A stretch of 64,000 nt of DNA, taken from contig JALMGJ010000002.1 of NCBI GenBank assembly GCA_023362775.1, positions 109,867,481-109,931,480 on the forward strand. Reading direction: 5' to 3'. Position numbers and translations under genes: made by a program. Positions 43,486 to 55,958 of the stretch are shown here, piece after piece. The notes beneath the pieces were generated by a model that was given only the letters and a program-made list of their open reading frames with translations, searched no databases and had not been told where the DNA came from. Numbering within the stretch: the stretch's first letter is position 1; every line of letters starts with the position of its first letter. The DNA is from Charina bottae. Taxonomy: Eukaryota > Chordata > Lepidosauria > Squamata > Charinaidae.

Positions 43486-44266
43486 CAGGCTCCTAGGGAT
43501 TGGGCTACAGTTTAGTTTCAGCCAGATTCATTTACTCTACAGTAATCCTAAAGAGATAAATCAGACTACAGAAGTGTACGAGGGTTGTGAAATGTCACCC
43601 TTCCTATTTGCTTTTCCACTTCATGTTCTCTTGCTCTGAAGGGGAGCTTATTATTTACTTGTTCTTGAGGTTTATTTAAGTTGATGAGCATGCTGCTGGT
43701 TTTGTTCTTCCTATTTTAATGCTGTTCTTAACTAATTATTAGAAATGCTGCTACAGCAGGCTTATCACCCCTTGTGGTTTTATAATTCCAGACAAGAAAC
43801 AAGAAGAAGCCCTGCTGCTTCCTAGGCTGTGCAGCACATGTTTCAGAGAAGTGCCCCACAACAGCTGTGGACTGCTTCAGGCCCACCCCAAAGTTTGCCA
43901 AATAACTTTGTTAATAATTAAAAGTAAAAATGGAACTCATCAGCCTCCTTGTTCTCTCCATGACTGTTGCACTTCATACCAGCCTTAAAACCATCTAAAA
44001 GTATTCTAGAGGTAGGCACACATCTAAGAAAAAAGTAATTATTTGGCAATGAATTAGAATTCTGCATTAACATACCCACGCTGCTGAGATTGTCCCCTGG
44101 TCTTTCAGGTGTCTTGTCTCTTGAATGGGAGACTTATCCCATCTGCATTTTCATATTAGAATAACCAGTATCTGTATGCTGTCCTAAAGCTGCAATTATA
44201 GAACATTTGGTGTACATCTCCATTTGTCCAGAGGCCTCAAATGTATGCATTCATACCTGGCAAAAC
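43486..44266. other. No gene seen
   Basis: Unassigned. Confidence 0.5.
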
Positions 44267-44383
44267 TAGTAGAATTAATGTATTGTCGAAGGCTTTCACG
44301 GCCGGAGTTCGATGGCTGTTGTGGATCTTCCAGAACACGGCCACACAGCCCGGAAGACCCACAACAGCCATCTAGCAGAATTA
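44267..44383 (-). mobile_element. 95-bp PLE insertion made of two inverted partial termini
   Basis: The insertion 44278-44372 has 11-bp duplications TAGTAGAATTA and TAGCAGAATTA. The first 54 bp are the PLE terminus seen at 39946 (ATGTATTGTCGAAGGC...). The remaining 41 bp are an overlapping part of the same terminus in the opposite orientation. The hammerhead segment is not included. Confidence 0.75.
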
Positions 44384-46889
44384 GTCTACAGGGGAGGGAG
44401 GGAGGGAGGGAGATAATTTAGTCATTGACTCTCTACATATTTCTAGCCCCTTTGCCATGTTTTCAGATCTCGTCATGTGCATTTTGCAGCTGTTGGTAAG
44501 ATGAAAAGTTGTCTGGCTGTTAAGACATCATTCTTCCATATACATTCCAACTGGGAGTTGTAATGGCAACATAAGTTCATCATTTGTTAGCCAAGTACTT
44601 TTTTCAACAAGAGGTGTCATTGTATAGAGTCTCAATGTGTCTTGGAGGCAGAAAGGGAAAAGGTCACTTAAGCTGAAAGCAGGGCAAAGTAAGAATTTGG
44701 TAAACCAGGGTAAATGAAGCCAATAATTGTCTAGATAGAAGCTGACTAGAGTTGGTAAGATTTGCTGTGAAATCTACTAGAGAGCTCCAAGTCCAAAGGG
44801 TCAGGCAAGAGTTTGTAGAAATCAACCTCATCCCAAGCCCTGTGGAACTCCAGATGCAGCTGATATGGAAGAAAATTGGTTTGGCTGCCTAAGACAGATG
44901 ATGTCACAGAAACACAGATATGACACCAATGCCAGATCAATGCAAATGCCATGGGTGAGGAGCTCTTTGGGGAAATTGTTTTTCCTGTGCTTTACCAACC
45001 AAAGCTCAAAAGGGAATGACTTTTCCTCCCCCGCCATGTTCGATTTCTTTTTTCTTTCTAGAAATTTCAAGACCATGGATTCTTCAGTACACTATTGGGG
45101 AGCTCACTATCCCCTCAAACTAAAGTCAGTAAATTAATGACTGGTGCAAGGAGTTCAAAATTTAAGAACAAAAAAAAGAGTTCTGCCCAATTATGAACTT
45201 GTAACAGTTGGATGAGTTGCTGGTGTGGCATGCAAATCCATCAGGGTCCCAGTTTTGCTCCTCAAAATTCTTGAATTGTGCAAGTCCCATTCCTGCCTTT
45301 TGGCATTCTGTATAATTTCTTGATGAGCATCCAATTCAACCTACAAAGATAATATTTTTCCCCATTATTATTGATGCAATTGAAAAGACTCTACAAACAA
45401 CGTCCATCAGTACAAAGTAAGAAAGTGTCCATCAAAGAAAACAAAATAACCTAACATAATTAAATACACTGAATATTTTCCCTCTACAGGACAACTCCTA
45501 CAACAATTGATTGGAAGTCAGATTGGGCTTCCTTCTCTCTTCCTCAGCCAGCAGATTCCTCTGATCCTCCTTCTTCTCACCCCCAGTTCTAACCTGGTCC
45601 CTTCAGGGGTTCCTTGGTGTCTTCATTATCATTCCCCCTGAGAGCCTGGCAGATTCCAGTTCTGAGAATTAAGATAAACCTCTGCCTGGATAGCTGACTT
45701 TTATACTCCGCATCACCCCTTGGATAGGCAATTGCTTGGCATTACTACTACATGTAACAACTGTTTTTGAGACATTATACTGAGTGAATGGGGAGGTGCT
45801 CATCATTGGTCTGAACATTGGCTCCGATGGACTTCAGAGACCATCTCCTTCTCCTTACATGAACTGCCACTTAGCTGCATTTTTTTACTTCCTCCAGTGA
45901 TATATTGTCCAATTTATTGTAATAATTTCTGCAATTTTTATTGCAAACCAAGAAGCTGTTAAACTATTATTTTCAAACACTTTCACCAATCCTACAATGT
46001 AAGAATGTTTGAACAGAAGCCCAACTTCAGCTATCAGATCTTTCGAAGCCCTGGACCTGTTGTAAACTAAAAATCTGAGGGATTGAAACTTGCAATCATC
46101 CATTAGCCAAGCCTGTGTTCTTCCCCTGAGTTATGGCTACTCCTGATTCCTGAATGGTAAAAATAATGACAGATGTTTAATGCTGCTTATTTTAGCAGTG
46201 ACTAATAGTGCGACCTTCTCCTATATCCTTAATTTTGTGGTTATTGGACCAAATTTATGATCTTGTTTGTGTGGTGTAAATTCCTTGAAAGATACTACAA
46301 ATTACAGGAGATGAGGAAAATGCATCCTTTTGTCATTTTGTTAACAGAATCATTCTTAAACTACTCTTTTCAAAGTTGATGTCACCATTAAGGAGCTTTA
46401 CACTTCCTGTAAACTTTTTTCTGCCTCAATTCCTTTGCTGTCTTTATTTCTTCATTCACCTTTTTCCCTTTGCTTTTTTTTTAAGTTGTTGGAAGAAGGC
46501 CAGTTCTTCACCAAACTCTCTTCTCATGCATCATTAATAGGAAGTCACCTACAACACCAGAGCTGCATCAAGTAGTGCAGACTTTGACAAGCGAGTAATC
46601 AGAAACTAAGATCTGATGCACAACTTGAAACACAATTTATTTAAAACCTGTTCATGCGTTAAAAAACATGATGAGGCAATGAGGATTCATGCTTGAACAC
46701 TTGCCCCATGACTTCCTTGGATTGACAGAGAAAGGGAAAGTGCAAATGCAGTTACAGTGTCACATACATAAATATCCATCACAACAAGCAATGTGCCCAA
46801 TGCAGAAAAGGAGTAAGAAACAGTAAGCCAAAGAAATTAAGGCATGGGGTTAAAAAAAAGGAAAGAAAGGACCTTTTAAATAGTGCTGG
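44384..46889. other. No gene seen; one (GGGA)n run and an isolated TATA-like box
   Basis: A GGGA run lies at 44392-44411. On the minus strand near 45702 GTATAAAAGTCAG resembles an LTR or gene promoter but has no clear context. No exon or element is recognised. Confidence 0.4.
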
Positions 46890-47233
46890 AGAAGACTCTT
46901 AAGAGTCCCTTGGACTGCAAGGAGGTCAAATCAGTCAATCCTAAAGGAAATCAACCCTGACTGCTTATTGGAAGGACAAATACTGAAGCTGAAGCTCAAA
47001 TACTTCGGCCACCTAACGCGAAGAGAGGACTCACTGGAAAAGACCCTGATGCTGGGAAAGACTGAAGGCAAAAGGAGAAGGGGATGGCAGAGGATGAGAT
47101 GGTTAGGTAGCATCAGCGATGTAATGAACATGAATTTGAGTAAACTCCGGGTGACAGTGGAGGACAGGAATGCCTGGTGTGCTATGGTCCATGAGGTCAC
47201 GGAGAGTCGGACACGACTTGACGACTGAACAAC
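46890..47233 (+). mobile_element. Bov-B (RTE) LINE 3' end
   Basis: The frame 46968-47228 reads LKLKYFGHLTRREDSLEKTL, MLGKTEGKRRRG, QRMRWLGSIS and VHEVTESRTRLDD. It ends with the DNA terminus GAGTCGGACACGACTTGACG and ACTGAACAACAA, the Bov-B 3' end shared with Sauria SINEs. It is 5'-truncated, as LINE copies usually are. Confidence 0.88.
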
Positions 47234-47237
47234 AAGA

Positions 47238-47468
47238 AGCCAGTTTGGGGTAGTGGTTAAGGCATCAGGCCAGAAACCAGGAGATTGTGAGTTCTAGTGC
47301 CACTTTAGACATGAAGCTAACTGGGTGACCTTGGGCCAGTCACTCTCTCTCAGCCCTAGGAAGGAGGCAATGGCAAACCACTTTTGAAATCTTGCCAAGA
47401 AAACTGCAGGGAATTGTCCAGGCAGTCACCAGGAGTCAAGGCTGACTCAAAGGCATTCCCCACCCCCC
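47238..47468 (+). mobile_element. CORE-SINE, second tail type, directly behind Bov-B
   Basis: The head AGCCAGTTTGGGGTAGTGGT and CORE (CTGGGTGACCTTGGGCCAG) are as in the other copies. After TCTCAGCCCTAGGAAGG the tail switches to GGCAATGGCAAACCACTT...GAAAACTGCAGGGA and AGTCAAGGCTGACTCAAAGGC. It starts only 4-5 bp after the Bov-B terminus, which suggests insertion into the LINE tail. Confidence 0.8.
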
Positions 47469-50400
47469 AAAAAAGACAGCCGGAGTTATACTTAAGACTT
47501 TTTAATATTATGTGTCAGCAGCATCCTGAGGCTCCCACTACTTTCATCACAATGACTCAAGCAGTGTTGCACCACAAGCACTGTCACTTTGGGGCATGCA
47601 TGTGACCTTGCCTCACACATAGAAAAGGGCAGGACTTGCTGCAGCATTCTTGCATCCTCTGGGCTTCAGCTAGCACCCACTACCTGAATTCATCCTCACC
47701 CTTCTCAAATCTCAAGGGAATTAATGATGGCTCTGAGAACACATTATGCTGAAGAGAGTTATTAATATCTTCCCTCCAGGATGAAGTAGAACCATCTAGG
47801 AGTACCAGAAGGCTAGGGAACCAGGCAAAAAGTTGTGCATTAAGAAAACAAACTCACATTTCTTCCTGAAAGGAAGCCACTCCTGATTCTGAGTATAAAA
47901 ATAGAGTAGGAACATCTTTAAACAATTGATTGAATGGCTTGTAGGGGTTTGAAAATTTTATACATGCAGACTATGTTTACAGGAAGCCATATATGATTGA
48001 TTATCTTGGCTTCAAATACTTTAAAGGCAGTGGTATATAACTGCCATTCCTGGAAAAAAAAAGAAAAAGAAAGCTTAGGATGGATTTGAAACTTCTTCAA
48101 GCATTATTGGAGGCAGACCTTATGGGCTTCCTCCAAAAGCCAGAGAACAGAAAAGGTTCTTTGAGGGATCTCAATTTCTTCTGTGACTTCATTTTAATAT
48201 AATTTACAACTAATTTGCTATAGTTGCAATATAAGGGGAGAAGCTAAAGACTTTTCCTCAGGGCAACTCTAGTAGTTTGCTTGGCAATATGTCTGCCTTG
48301 GCAACATTCAAAGCATAGACGTGGACCGCTCTGTTACTCTTGGAGAATGAAACTCCATTTAGACACCATAACATTCAAATAGATATTAAGGACAGAAGCC
48401 AAATTACAACCTTGCTTGACTCCTATTGAATGGGGATTTCAACAGATACGTAGCCTTGGCTCTAATTTCTAACCTATATTTGGGTATCACCATGAAGCAT
48501 TTAATTAGAAGAAATAAGCCCAATCAGACTTATCCCCAGTTTGGAAGATAGTGGAAGATTACAATAGTCTGGCCCCAGTCTTCAGGGATCCAAAAGGAAT
48601 TGGTCAAATCAAGGGCCATTAGTTTTCAGATGTTTAGTGGAAATTATACCACTCCCAATAGCTTTTCCATTCTACAACTGTAGGATAACTCTAACTATAA
48701 GTGGCTGTTTTGGAAAATGTTCTTGATTAAATTCCTGATTTAGTTTTCTTAGCAATTGACTTAATTTTATAGTTAGGAAATAAGGTTTGGAGTATTCCTT
48801 TTTATGGGCATGGTGACTGATAAGCTGGTTTAATATGCATGTGTAAATAAGTCTCACAAGTAATCAGAACATCCGAAGTTATGAATGAATATAGTCCACA
48901 TTGTTATTTTTGTTCTACTATTTTCCTAGAATGAAGAATGGGACTTGTCAGGAACCTGGCAAACCACAATACACATTTACTAGGTCAAGGGATGTGTTTG
49001 GCATGGAAGGCCATACGTTATGAAGGTCTGCTCTAGAAATATATGAAGCTATAATTTTCTTTAAAAGAACACATAAATATGCATAAATGTGATTATAACA
49101 GAGCATGCATAAATAGGAATATTTATATTTATATAGGCGAATGAACAAATAAACAACAAAAAATACATAAATATTATAAGGTAAAGTCCATCTATAATGC
49201 TCTTATCAGTGGTGTGTCTGCGTATATCAAATTATGAAAAAATTGTGTGCAAAAAGTGCACACTAATAAATATGTGTACAAAAACACAAACATTAAGAAA
49301 AATGTACACAAAGATCCATATTCATGCATATGTATTTTCATGCAGCCATTTTTGTTCAATCCAGAGTTAAAAATAAAGCCAATATCAGCAGCTCAGATCA
49401 TTCCTAATGGGGACAACTTTTGAATTGAAAAGAAATCATAAAGCACTGGCAACATCAGAATCACTTTGCTTAGTGCTGAGTAATACAGTATGTTACAGTA
49501 ATACTATTGACATACTGTGGCATTATCTCTGAATGCATTTTGCTTGCCTCACTTGGAATCAAATCTTGAATTTTGACCAGATATTTCTGAGATTAATAAA
49601 GTACAAGTGTCAAGGCCATGGAGGCTATATTTAACACTTTTCAGTAATTCCACACAGTGATTTTTAAAGAAACTTATAGATTACTTCATTCATGTAAATG
49701 ACTTCAATTTGAAGGGGGGAAAAACAAGTTATTTTAAACTCTAGGTGTTAAGTAACCATTTTTAACACTGAAGTGACTTTTGATAGCCTCCTCATATAGC
49801 TAACTCATGTGAAAATGGGCTCAAAGAAGAATGCAGTAGGAATTGAAGCAACAAATATTGCAAAACTCCCAAAGGTCAAGTTTATCTCATGATCATCTTT
49901 AATCCACAAAATACTGAGTTTTCTCACTGCTTAATGCAAAGTTGAAATTATTTTCCACAGTGGTAAAAGCAACACAATCTTGAAAACCTCTTCTAGAAGA
50001 AGCTCATAATGAAGATATTTCTGTAACACAGGTGTAGACTTTATCCTTCCCCATCTATTACTGAATTATCTCCCAGGATCTCTCACCATTTGACATGCTG
50101 GTCTGCTGGGTGTTGTGGTTTAGCATAAAAAGAGGCCACAGATTTCTCAGCTCTGCCAGGAAAGCAGTAAAGAGTATGCTCACTTTTTCAAAGTGTCTTC
50201 ATTTAATTTTTTGGAATTGACCTCCCTTTAAGGTTACTATTGCATCATAATATAGTTTTGTTCCACCCAGTCCTGCTTTCTGTTGCCTTTGACAATAATT
50301 AATGCTTTTTAAACAGTGGGATGCATTAGCATGATATTACTTCAAATCCATTCTAAACAGTCCCAGAATGGAAATGCCTGGCTGCCTGGCATTCTGACAA

Positions 50401-52437
50401 ATTTCAAAGTTCATGGATGGTTAAGTAGCCAAAGGACACTCTGTGAGAAATGCAGTGTATTTGTGAAAGCATATATTAGAGTGCCCAATTCTAAGCAGAG
50501 AGATTAACTAAAAGCACAATAAATCAATGTGTATGTGAACAGGGATAATGGCTAACAGTTTCTTAGAAATACACTACGAAACATATGTTACATATTTTAT
50601 AGATACAGTGAAAGAAGTTGAACAGTGCAGCTGTTCAAAACTTCTCATCACAATCTCAAAAGACTACTAGTAAGAACACCCAACATATCATGCAAACTTT
50701 CAAGTTCTGGGCTGTTTAAAAAAAGAAAAAACCAGAAATCAGTGCAGTATTCTTGCATTCCACCAATGGTCCCCTGACCACAGGTTGGGACTTGGTGGAC
50801 TAAAAGCACAGGTTCAAACTGTATCCTCTAACTGAAATAATTCACCTTCAAAAGGTATACTTTTTCAAATTTGGCTAGGCAGCTCTCCATTTTTTAAAAT
50901 GCATTTGAAAGTGTGTCTATTAGGGGAAAATAGATAAGAATGTCTTTACTAAAAAAATAATGAACAAAATGCATTATATTAGGGGACATTGCTTTCAAAA
51001 TGTGTATGCACACAGTTCTGTATATAAAGGGTATATTGGGGGGAAATGAACAAAGTTGTATACTGTGGAAAAAATTATAAAACAAGAAAAGAGAATGATG
51101 CAAAAATGGGACTTAAGCCTAGGACAAAGAGAAACCAGAACTGGCTGATTTATCTCTCCCTGAATGTCACCATTTTGACTTTGATACAGCTGCCATAATA
51201 AATATAGGCAAGCATAACAGTGGCTCAAGAAGCACCTTTCAGTGCCTATCAAAAGTGCATATTGACTGTAACTGCTTTTTGTATTTGTAGTTTAATTTCA
51301 TCTCCCCAGCCATTATGTAGAACAAAGTTGGATTTCCCCTTCTGAAATACAGAGAGAGAAAGCTGAGGAGTCTCATAGTCCCCCAACTACCAACTCTAGG
51401 ACCTTATAGTCTAATGCAGAAATAGAAAAGCACAAATCAATAAGATGCCTAAACTATCTGATTTAATGTGAAAGTCTATACACATACAGTACACACATAT
51501 ACATGCTTTACTACTTTTCAGTCAAAGGATAATTAATGCATATTGCATTTCTGTCAAAGGGATGCAAAAATCTTCATATGTTAGATGGAAGTCATATTGA
51601 TAGTGTCCTAAGTAAGCATGAAGCTAATTACCCCCTTACCCCCTCCATGTAGAACCATACAGAAGTGTTATTAGATCACGTAAACCAGGCCTAGTCCTGT
51701 CATCCATGTCTCACCAACAGCAACCATATGATTATCAACTGTGAAAACTATCCATATCCATGTACCAACATCTGCATTGAACTCCTTCATTTAAGAGGAA
51801 ATCCTGGCCCAATCATAATCATATTTGTTTGTGAATAAACCTCTTCTCATATATCTGACCACATGGCAAGTGGATATGTTTGACTGAGGGGGGGGGGGAC
51901 TGCCCAATTCTGCACAGTTTCATTCATTTTTTTAACCCTAATTTTGTTTCATTTCTTCATATAAATAAATAAATGTACTTGCAGGCAATTTTGTGTTTGT
52001 TTCTACTGACATACACTTTCCTCAGTGCCTTTTCCAATATGCAGTTTTCTACAAGCATTTATCTAATAAGAATTTATTTCATATGTTATCTCCATGTATT
52101 TTTTTGTCCACGTGTTTCTCTAATATAGGAGTTTCTGAATGCAATGTTCATTGCCAATTTGTACACATGTTAAAAAGACAGTACCCCCAAATTAAAAAAA
52201 AAAGATACATAATCAAGACATAACAGTACCTCTGTACATATATAGATTCAGGAAGTACAAATCTGGTAAATATGCATTCAAATCCAAATTAGGCCAATTT
52301 CTTCAGCATCCTAAGTACAGATACCCTGCAGACCTCTGGCACCCACAAGTGTTTAATGTCTAAGGTTTTCTAATTCTCCTTCCTCTGTCCTTGTTCTGTA
52401 AGAGAAAAACAGGGTTCTTCAAAGAGGCTATATGTCG
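47469..52437. other. Repeat-poor 5 kb without recognisable genes
   Basis: This is the longest stretch here with no element that I can name. It is AT-rich with short homopolymers (for example a G-run at 51889-51898). All frames are short and lack motifs. It might contain conserved non-coding or intronic host DNA, but nothing visible proves that. Confidence 0.45.
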
Positions 52438-52505
52438 ATGAAGGTTCTCAGTCATCCAGGTGGAACAGTCTGTGGCTTGAATCATGTCAACTGGATTTCT
52501 ATATT
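52438..52505 (-). mobile_element. PLE terminal fragment
   Basis: ATGAAGGTTCTCAGTCATCC to ATGTCAACTGGATTTCTAT matches 2698-2768 closely and shares its outer boundary. It stops before the hammerhead segment. Confidence 0.75.
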
Positions 52506-53114
52506 CTATTCTAGCTATGAACACGTACGTGTGGTGATTGTGGATATAATAGATTCCCATTTTATAGAAGAAATCATTCCACTTTTCCCCCAGGGAAGTG
52601 GAAAAAAAGGTAATTTCTATCCATTTCCTGGTGCTGAATAAATATTTCCAGCAGCCTATACAAGCAAAGAACTCTATGTTAAAATTTTAGAATTATTTTC
52701 CTGTTGAAAGGACTGGGAAAAGGTGCTGAAAAGCTAATGAAGAGACATGTTTGCGACGACCTAATTTTCATGTAATACCAAAATGCTTTTGGTCTCCTGC
52801 AGTCAGAAGAACAAAATACTGTATTTGGTTTAACAGTGCAACAGCAGGAATTTTCTGAAAATAATTACAGTAAAAATGGTCTGTGAAAACACTTTAAAAA
52901 AAAGTTAATGTCATAAAACGGCCTTGAACTTATGGATCAGTTTTTCAGAGTTTTTGATTTCACAGATAATTAAACTTTAACCAGCCAAGTACCAGAATCA
53001 AGGAAGAACTAGACAAGATATCTTCTGCCCCTGCTTCCCAGGCAGAAGGCAATCCCCAAGACCAGTATCTTCTGAGTGGGTAATCCAACCCACTCAGTGC
53101 TTCCCAGAAAGACA
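52506..53114. other. No gene seen
   Basis: Unassigned. Confidence 0.5.
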
Positions 53115-53440
53115 GTCTAGGTCAGGGTTTCTCAACCAGGGTTCCATGGAACCCTAGGGTTCTGCGAGAGGCCCCTAGGAGTTCCCTGAGAGATCACAAT
53201 TTATTTTAAAAAAATATTTCAAATTTGGGCAATGTCACATTAAAGTGGTAAGTTTCATTCTTTATTTTTAGTTTAAGAACACTGTTAGTGCATATATACA
53301 GGCCTACACATACAACGAATATAATAATTTTGTAACTTCTGGTCTGTATTTGAGCCTGAATGTGCAGGGGTTACCCGGGCCCTGAAAAATATTTCAAGGA
53401 TTCCTCCAGGGTCAAAAGATTGAGAAAGGCTGCTCTAGGT
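53115..53440. mobile_element. hAT miniature with 8-bp duplication
   Basis: The 310-bp element (53123-53432) begins CAGGGTTTCTCAACC and its reverse-complement end is CAGCCTTTCTCAATC. Flanks GTCTAGGT and CTCTAGGT match at seven of eight bases. The interior is AT-rich and has no coding capacity. The ends differ from those of the 26740 miniature, so this is another family. Confidence 0.85.
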
Positions 53441-53899
53441 CATTTCCTTGCAATCTTTGTAGCAGCAAACAACATATGAAGCCAGAACAGGGAGGGATTT
53501 GTAGAATCACTGGAACCACTGGCTCTTCTTTTAGTACTATATCCATTACTGTTTCCTTTCAAAGGAGACAGGCCCTCAGTCTTCTCTTCAGTGGTGCTGT
53601 CTTCTCTTAAGTGCTAGGGTTATCCTTTAGTTCATGATATCAGTATGAGGAATATTATCTAGCCCATGCATTCCATCATAAAAATGAGGGCTATCTAACT
53701 TTTCTGGTCCACTAGCTGCATTCCCAAAAGTAGTGGGTGGGGTAAGACAAAGCTAAATTGGAATTTATTTCCTTCATATTTAATTAATCTTAAATAGTTA
53801 ATATGATTTTCAATAATAGAGATCCATATGGCTGTGAGTCTTCAGACTGTGTTTCTACTTCAAAGGAAGCCTCCGTGTTTTAATAGTTTCCTTAATTCT
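53441..53899. other. No gene seen
   Basis: Unassigned. Confidence 0.5.
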
Positions 53900-54167
53900 C
53901 TGTAGCTTGAATCATGTCAACTGGATTTCTATTTTCTCAGTGGAAACGTTTCGCTCCTTATCCTAGAAGCTTCTTCAGTCTGAGCAAAGTTTGTAAGGGA
54001 ATCCTTAAATATGTTTCTAGGGTGGCTGTGTGACCTTGCACCTGGGGCTAGGTCATGGTTATTTTTGAGATGTTTATTTCTAAGTCCCTTTATCATCCAA
54101 AGGAGGATCGTTAAGATTACCTTGCTGTTGTTGAGATTGCGAAATGGTCTTAATCTTCCTAGGCTTC
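53900..54167 (-). mobile_element. PLE 3' end, same type as 2696-3359
   Basis: On the minus strand the copy holds the last part of the endonuclease frame (QQQGNLNDPPLDDKG-like codons with frameshifts), the untranslated region and the terminal repeat through CAAGCTACAG. It is colinear with 2732-2990, with scattered differences. The outermost 35 bp of the terminus are missing. Confidence 0.8.
53935..53985 (-). ncRNA. Hammerhead-like motif
   Basis: CTGAAGA (53972-53978), stem II AGCTTC...GGAGC with one G-U pair, and GAAACGTT are all present on the minus strand. It is a third, diverged copy of the 2765 motif with its core unchanged. Confidence 0.6.
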
Positions 54168-54253
54168 CTAGGATATCTGAGAGGAATTTAAATAAGATGA
54201 TGGTAGGATCTTGCTGTGAGTTTCCTCTCTTTGAGTTTCCCAGTGTCAGCCCC

Positions 54254-54456
54254 ACTAGGTAGACCAGACCAAGGAATCAACTCTACAGGGAAGCTAAAAG
54301 TATAGATAGCATTATTTAGATCTCTAAAACCGTGATAGGCTATAATAACAGAACCTTGCAAGTCTGATTGTGCTGTACCTCCTCCCCGATACTTCAGTGA
54401 ATTAGGGAGATGTCTGCCTGAGCTTCTTCCAAATGTTATCTTGTAGTTCTGGACTT
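54254..54456 (-). mobile_element. LTR copy split by the nested block
   Basis: TAGGTAGACCAGACCAAGG, AACAGAACCTTGCAAGTCTGA, TTAGGGAGATGTCTGCCTGAG and AGTTCTGGACTT follow the order of the LTR at 28046-28280. The match stops exactly at the 5' target duplication of the outer retroelement and seems to resume weakly after 63356. Confidence 0.6.
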
Positions 54457-54790
54457 CCGGTGAGGAATGGAGAACTAACGCCATGCATTTTCTCTGCTCC
54501 ACAGATCGTGGGGGGAATTACGGCCAAAAAGGCAGCTGGATGTGGGTTCCAGACTGCTGAAATGCTTGATCTTGAGATTACCCATATGTACTCCAGACAG
54601 CTGTTTATTTGTGAGTAGATGGCAGAAACCAATGTTTTGCAGTCACTTGCGATCAGCTGGGAGTCGCGGGTTCCATCATGCTCTGAGCCACTAATGAAGC
54701 CTTTCATGGACTCAAGGTTCAACCAAACCTTATCTTTTTAATCTCTTTGGAGTTTTATTGTTTTAATTGTTTCTTTAAGATTAAAAAGGC

Positions 54791-55958
54791 CACTTTCACT
54801 TCCGGGTTCTGGTCGGAGCACAGCGAAGAACTGGGGCTCCTTAGCCTCGATTCCACGGCTAAGCTGTTTGCAGCGATTTGGGAGAAGAAATCGCTGGAAA
54901 AATCACACTCGAAGAGAGTGAGATCGGAAGATTAACCACAAAGGGTCTCTGAAGTAAATGCCCTCCCCCGACTCCTGTAATTTCCACTGCGGGAGGAGGG
55001 AGATGGAGCAATGAAAGGAGACTGGGAAAAAAAACGGGGCTCTGCAGCAGCCGTGATTCTAACAGATAAGTAGCTGGCCCGACCAGGCTTTTAGTCACTT
55101 TTTTTTACTTTTAAACATTATTATTTTTTTATTAAGTGCTAAGATTTGTATCTGGACTTGATTTATATTTGCTGGTGCTATATTTTTTTCTTGTTAATGG
55201 AAGAATAAACGGTGGGAAGAGAAGCTAAGTGGCTTTGCTAGAAGTGAAAGTGACTTTTACTATTATTTCAGTTTGGTTTGAGTTTTTTACTTATGGATAA
55301 CTATTGGTATTTCTATTTTTGCTCTCTGGAATACTATATTAAAGCTTGGATTTAAATGGAGTGATTAATACTTTATTTTTTAAGATTTTGATGTTGGGAT
55401 TACTGAACCCTATTAAAAACTCTTTTATATATACAAGTTCCTCTTTTTCTTTTTGAACTTTGAACTCTGTTTGGATTTATTTTTCTGAAAAAGTCAAGTT
55501 ATTTAACGTTTAATTTGGATTAGTGGATTATTATATGGAAAGTAGAGGCTTTTTTACATGTCTCTAGCAACATTTTTTCTTTTTGACTTGTGGTTGGATT
55601 GAAGAATTACAAGTGGGAAGGTGAAACCCTGGGAATATTTACTATTCTTATCTTTGATTTTGACTACAGGAGAACAAAAAGTCCTAGGCTTTTATCCTTT
55701 GAAACACTGTGGACTTTTATATATAAGGGATTATAAATGACCTAAGAGGAAAAATTTTAAAGGAGCCTAGTTCTCTCTTTCTTTTTCCTTAACCTTTTGG
55801 ATATTTGTTTTTTCACCTTTTCTTTTTTCTTTTTATTATTTGTAAAAGAATTTTTAATTTTTTTTTTAATTTTTTCCCCTTTTTTAAATAATTTTTGTTA
55901 TATTGTTATATGGTGCTTTTTCCCCTTTTCTCCCTTTTTTCTTCTTTTTTGCAGGGCT
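54791..55958 (+). promoter_or_regulatory. L1 5' untranslated region with presumed internal promoter
   Basis: The first 130 bp are GC- and CpG-richer than the surroundings (TTCCGGGTTCTGGTCGGAGC), as expected for an L1 internal promoter. The last 500 bp are strongly T-rich up to GCAGGGCTATGG. No specific factor site can be claimed. Confidence 0.6.

Noticed and set aside
55797..55958. An upstream in-frame ATG that would extend L1 ORF1 by 54 residues
   Set aside because: The extension is a Phe/Leu-rich translation of T-rich untranslated DNA and does not resemble ORF1p. The ATG at 55959 has G at +4 and starts a typical ORF1 N-terminus.
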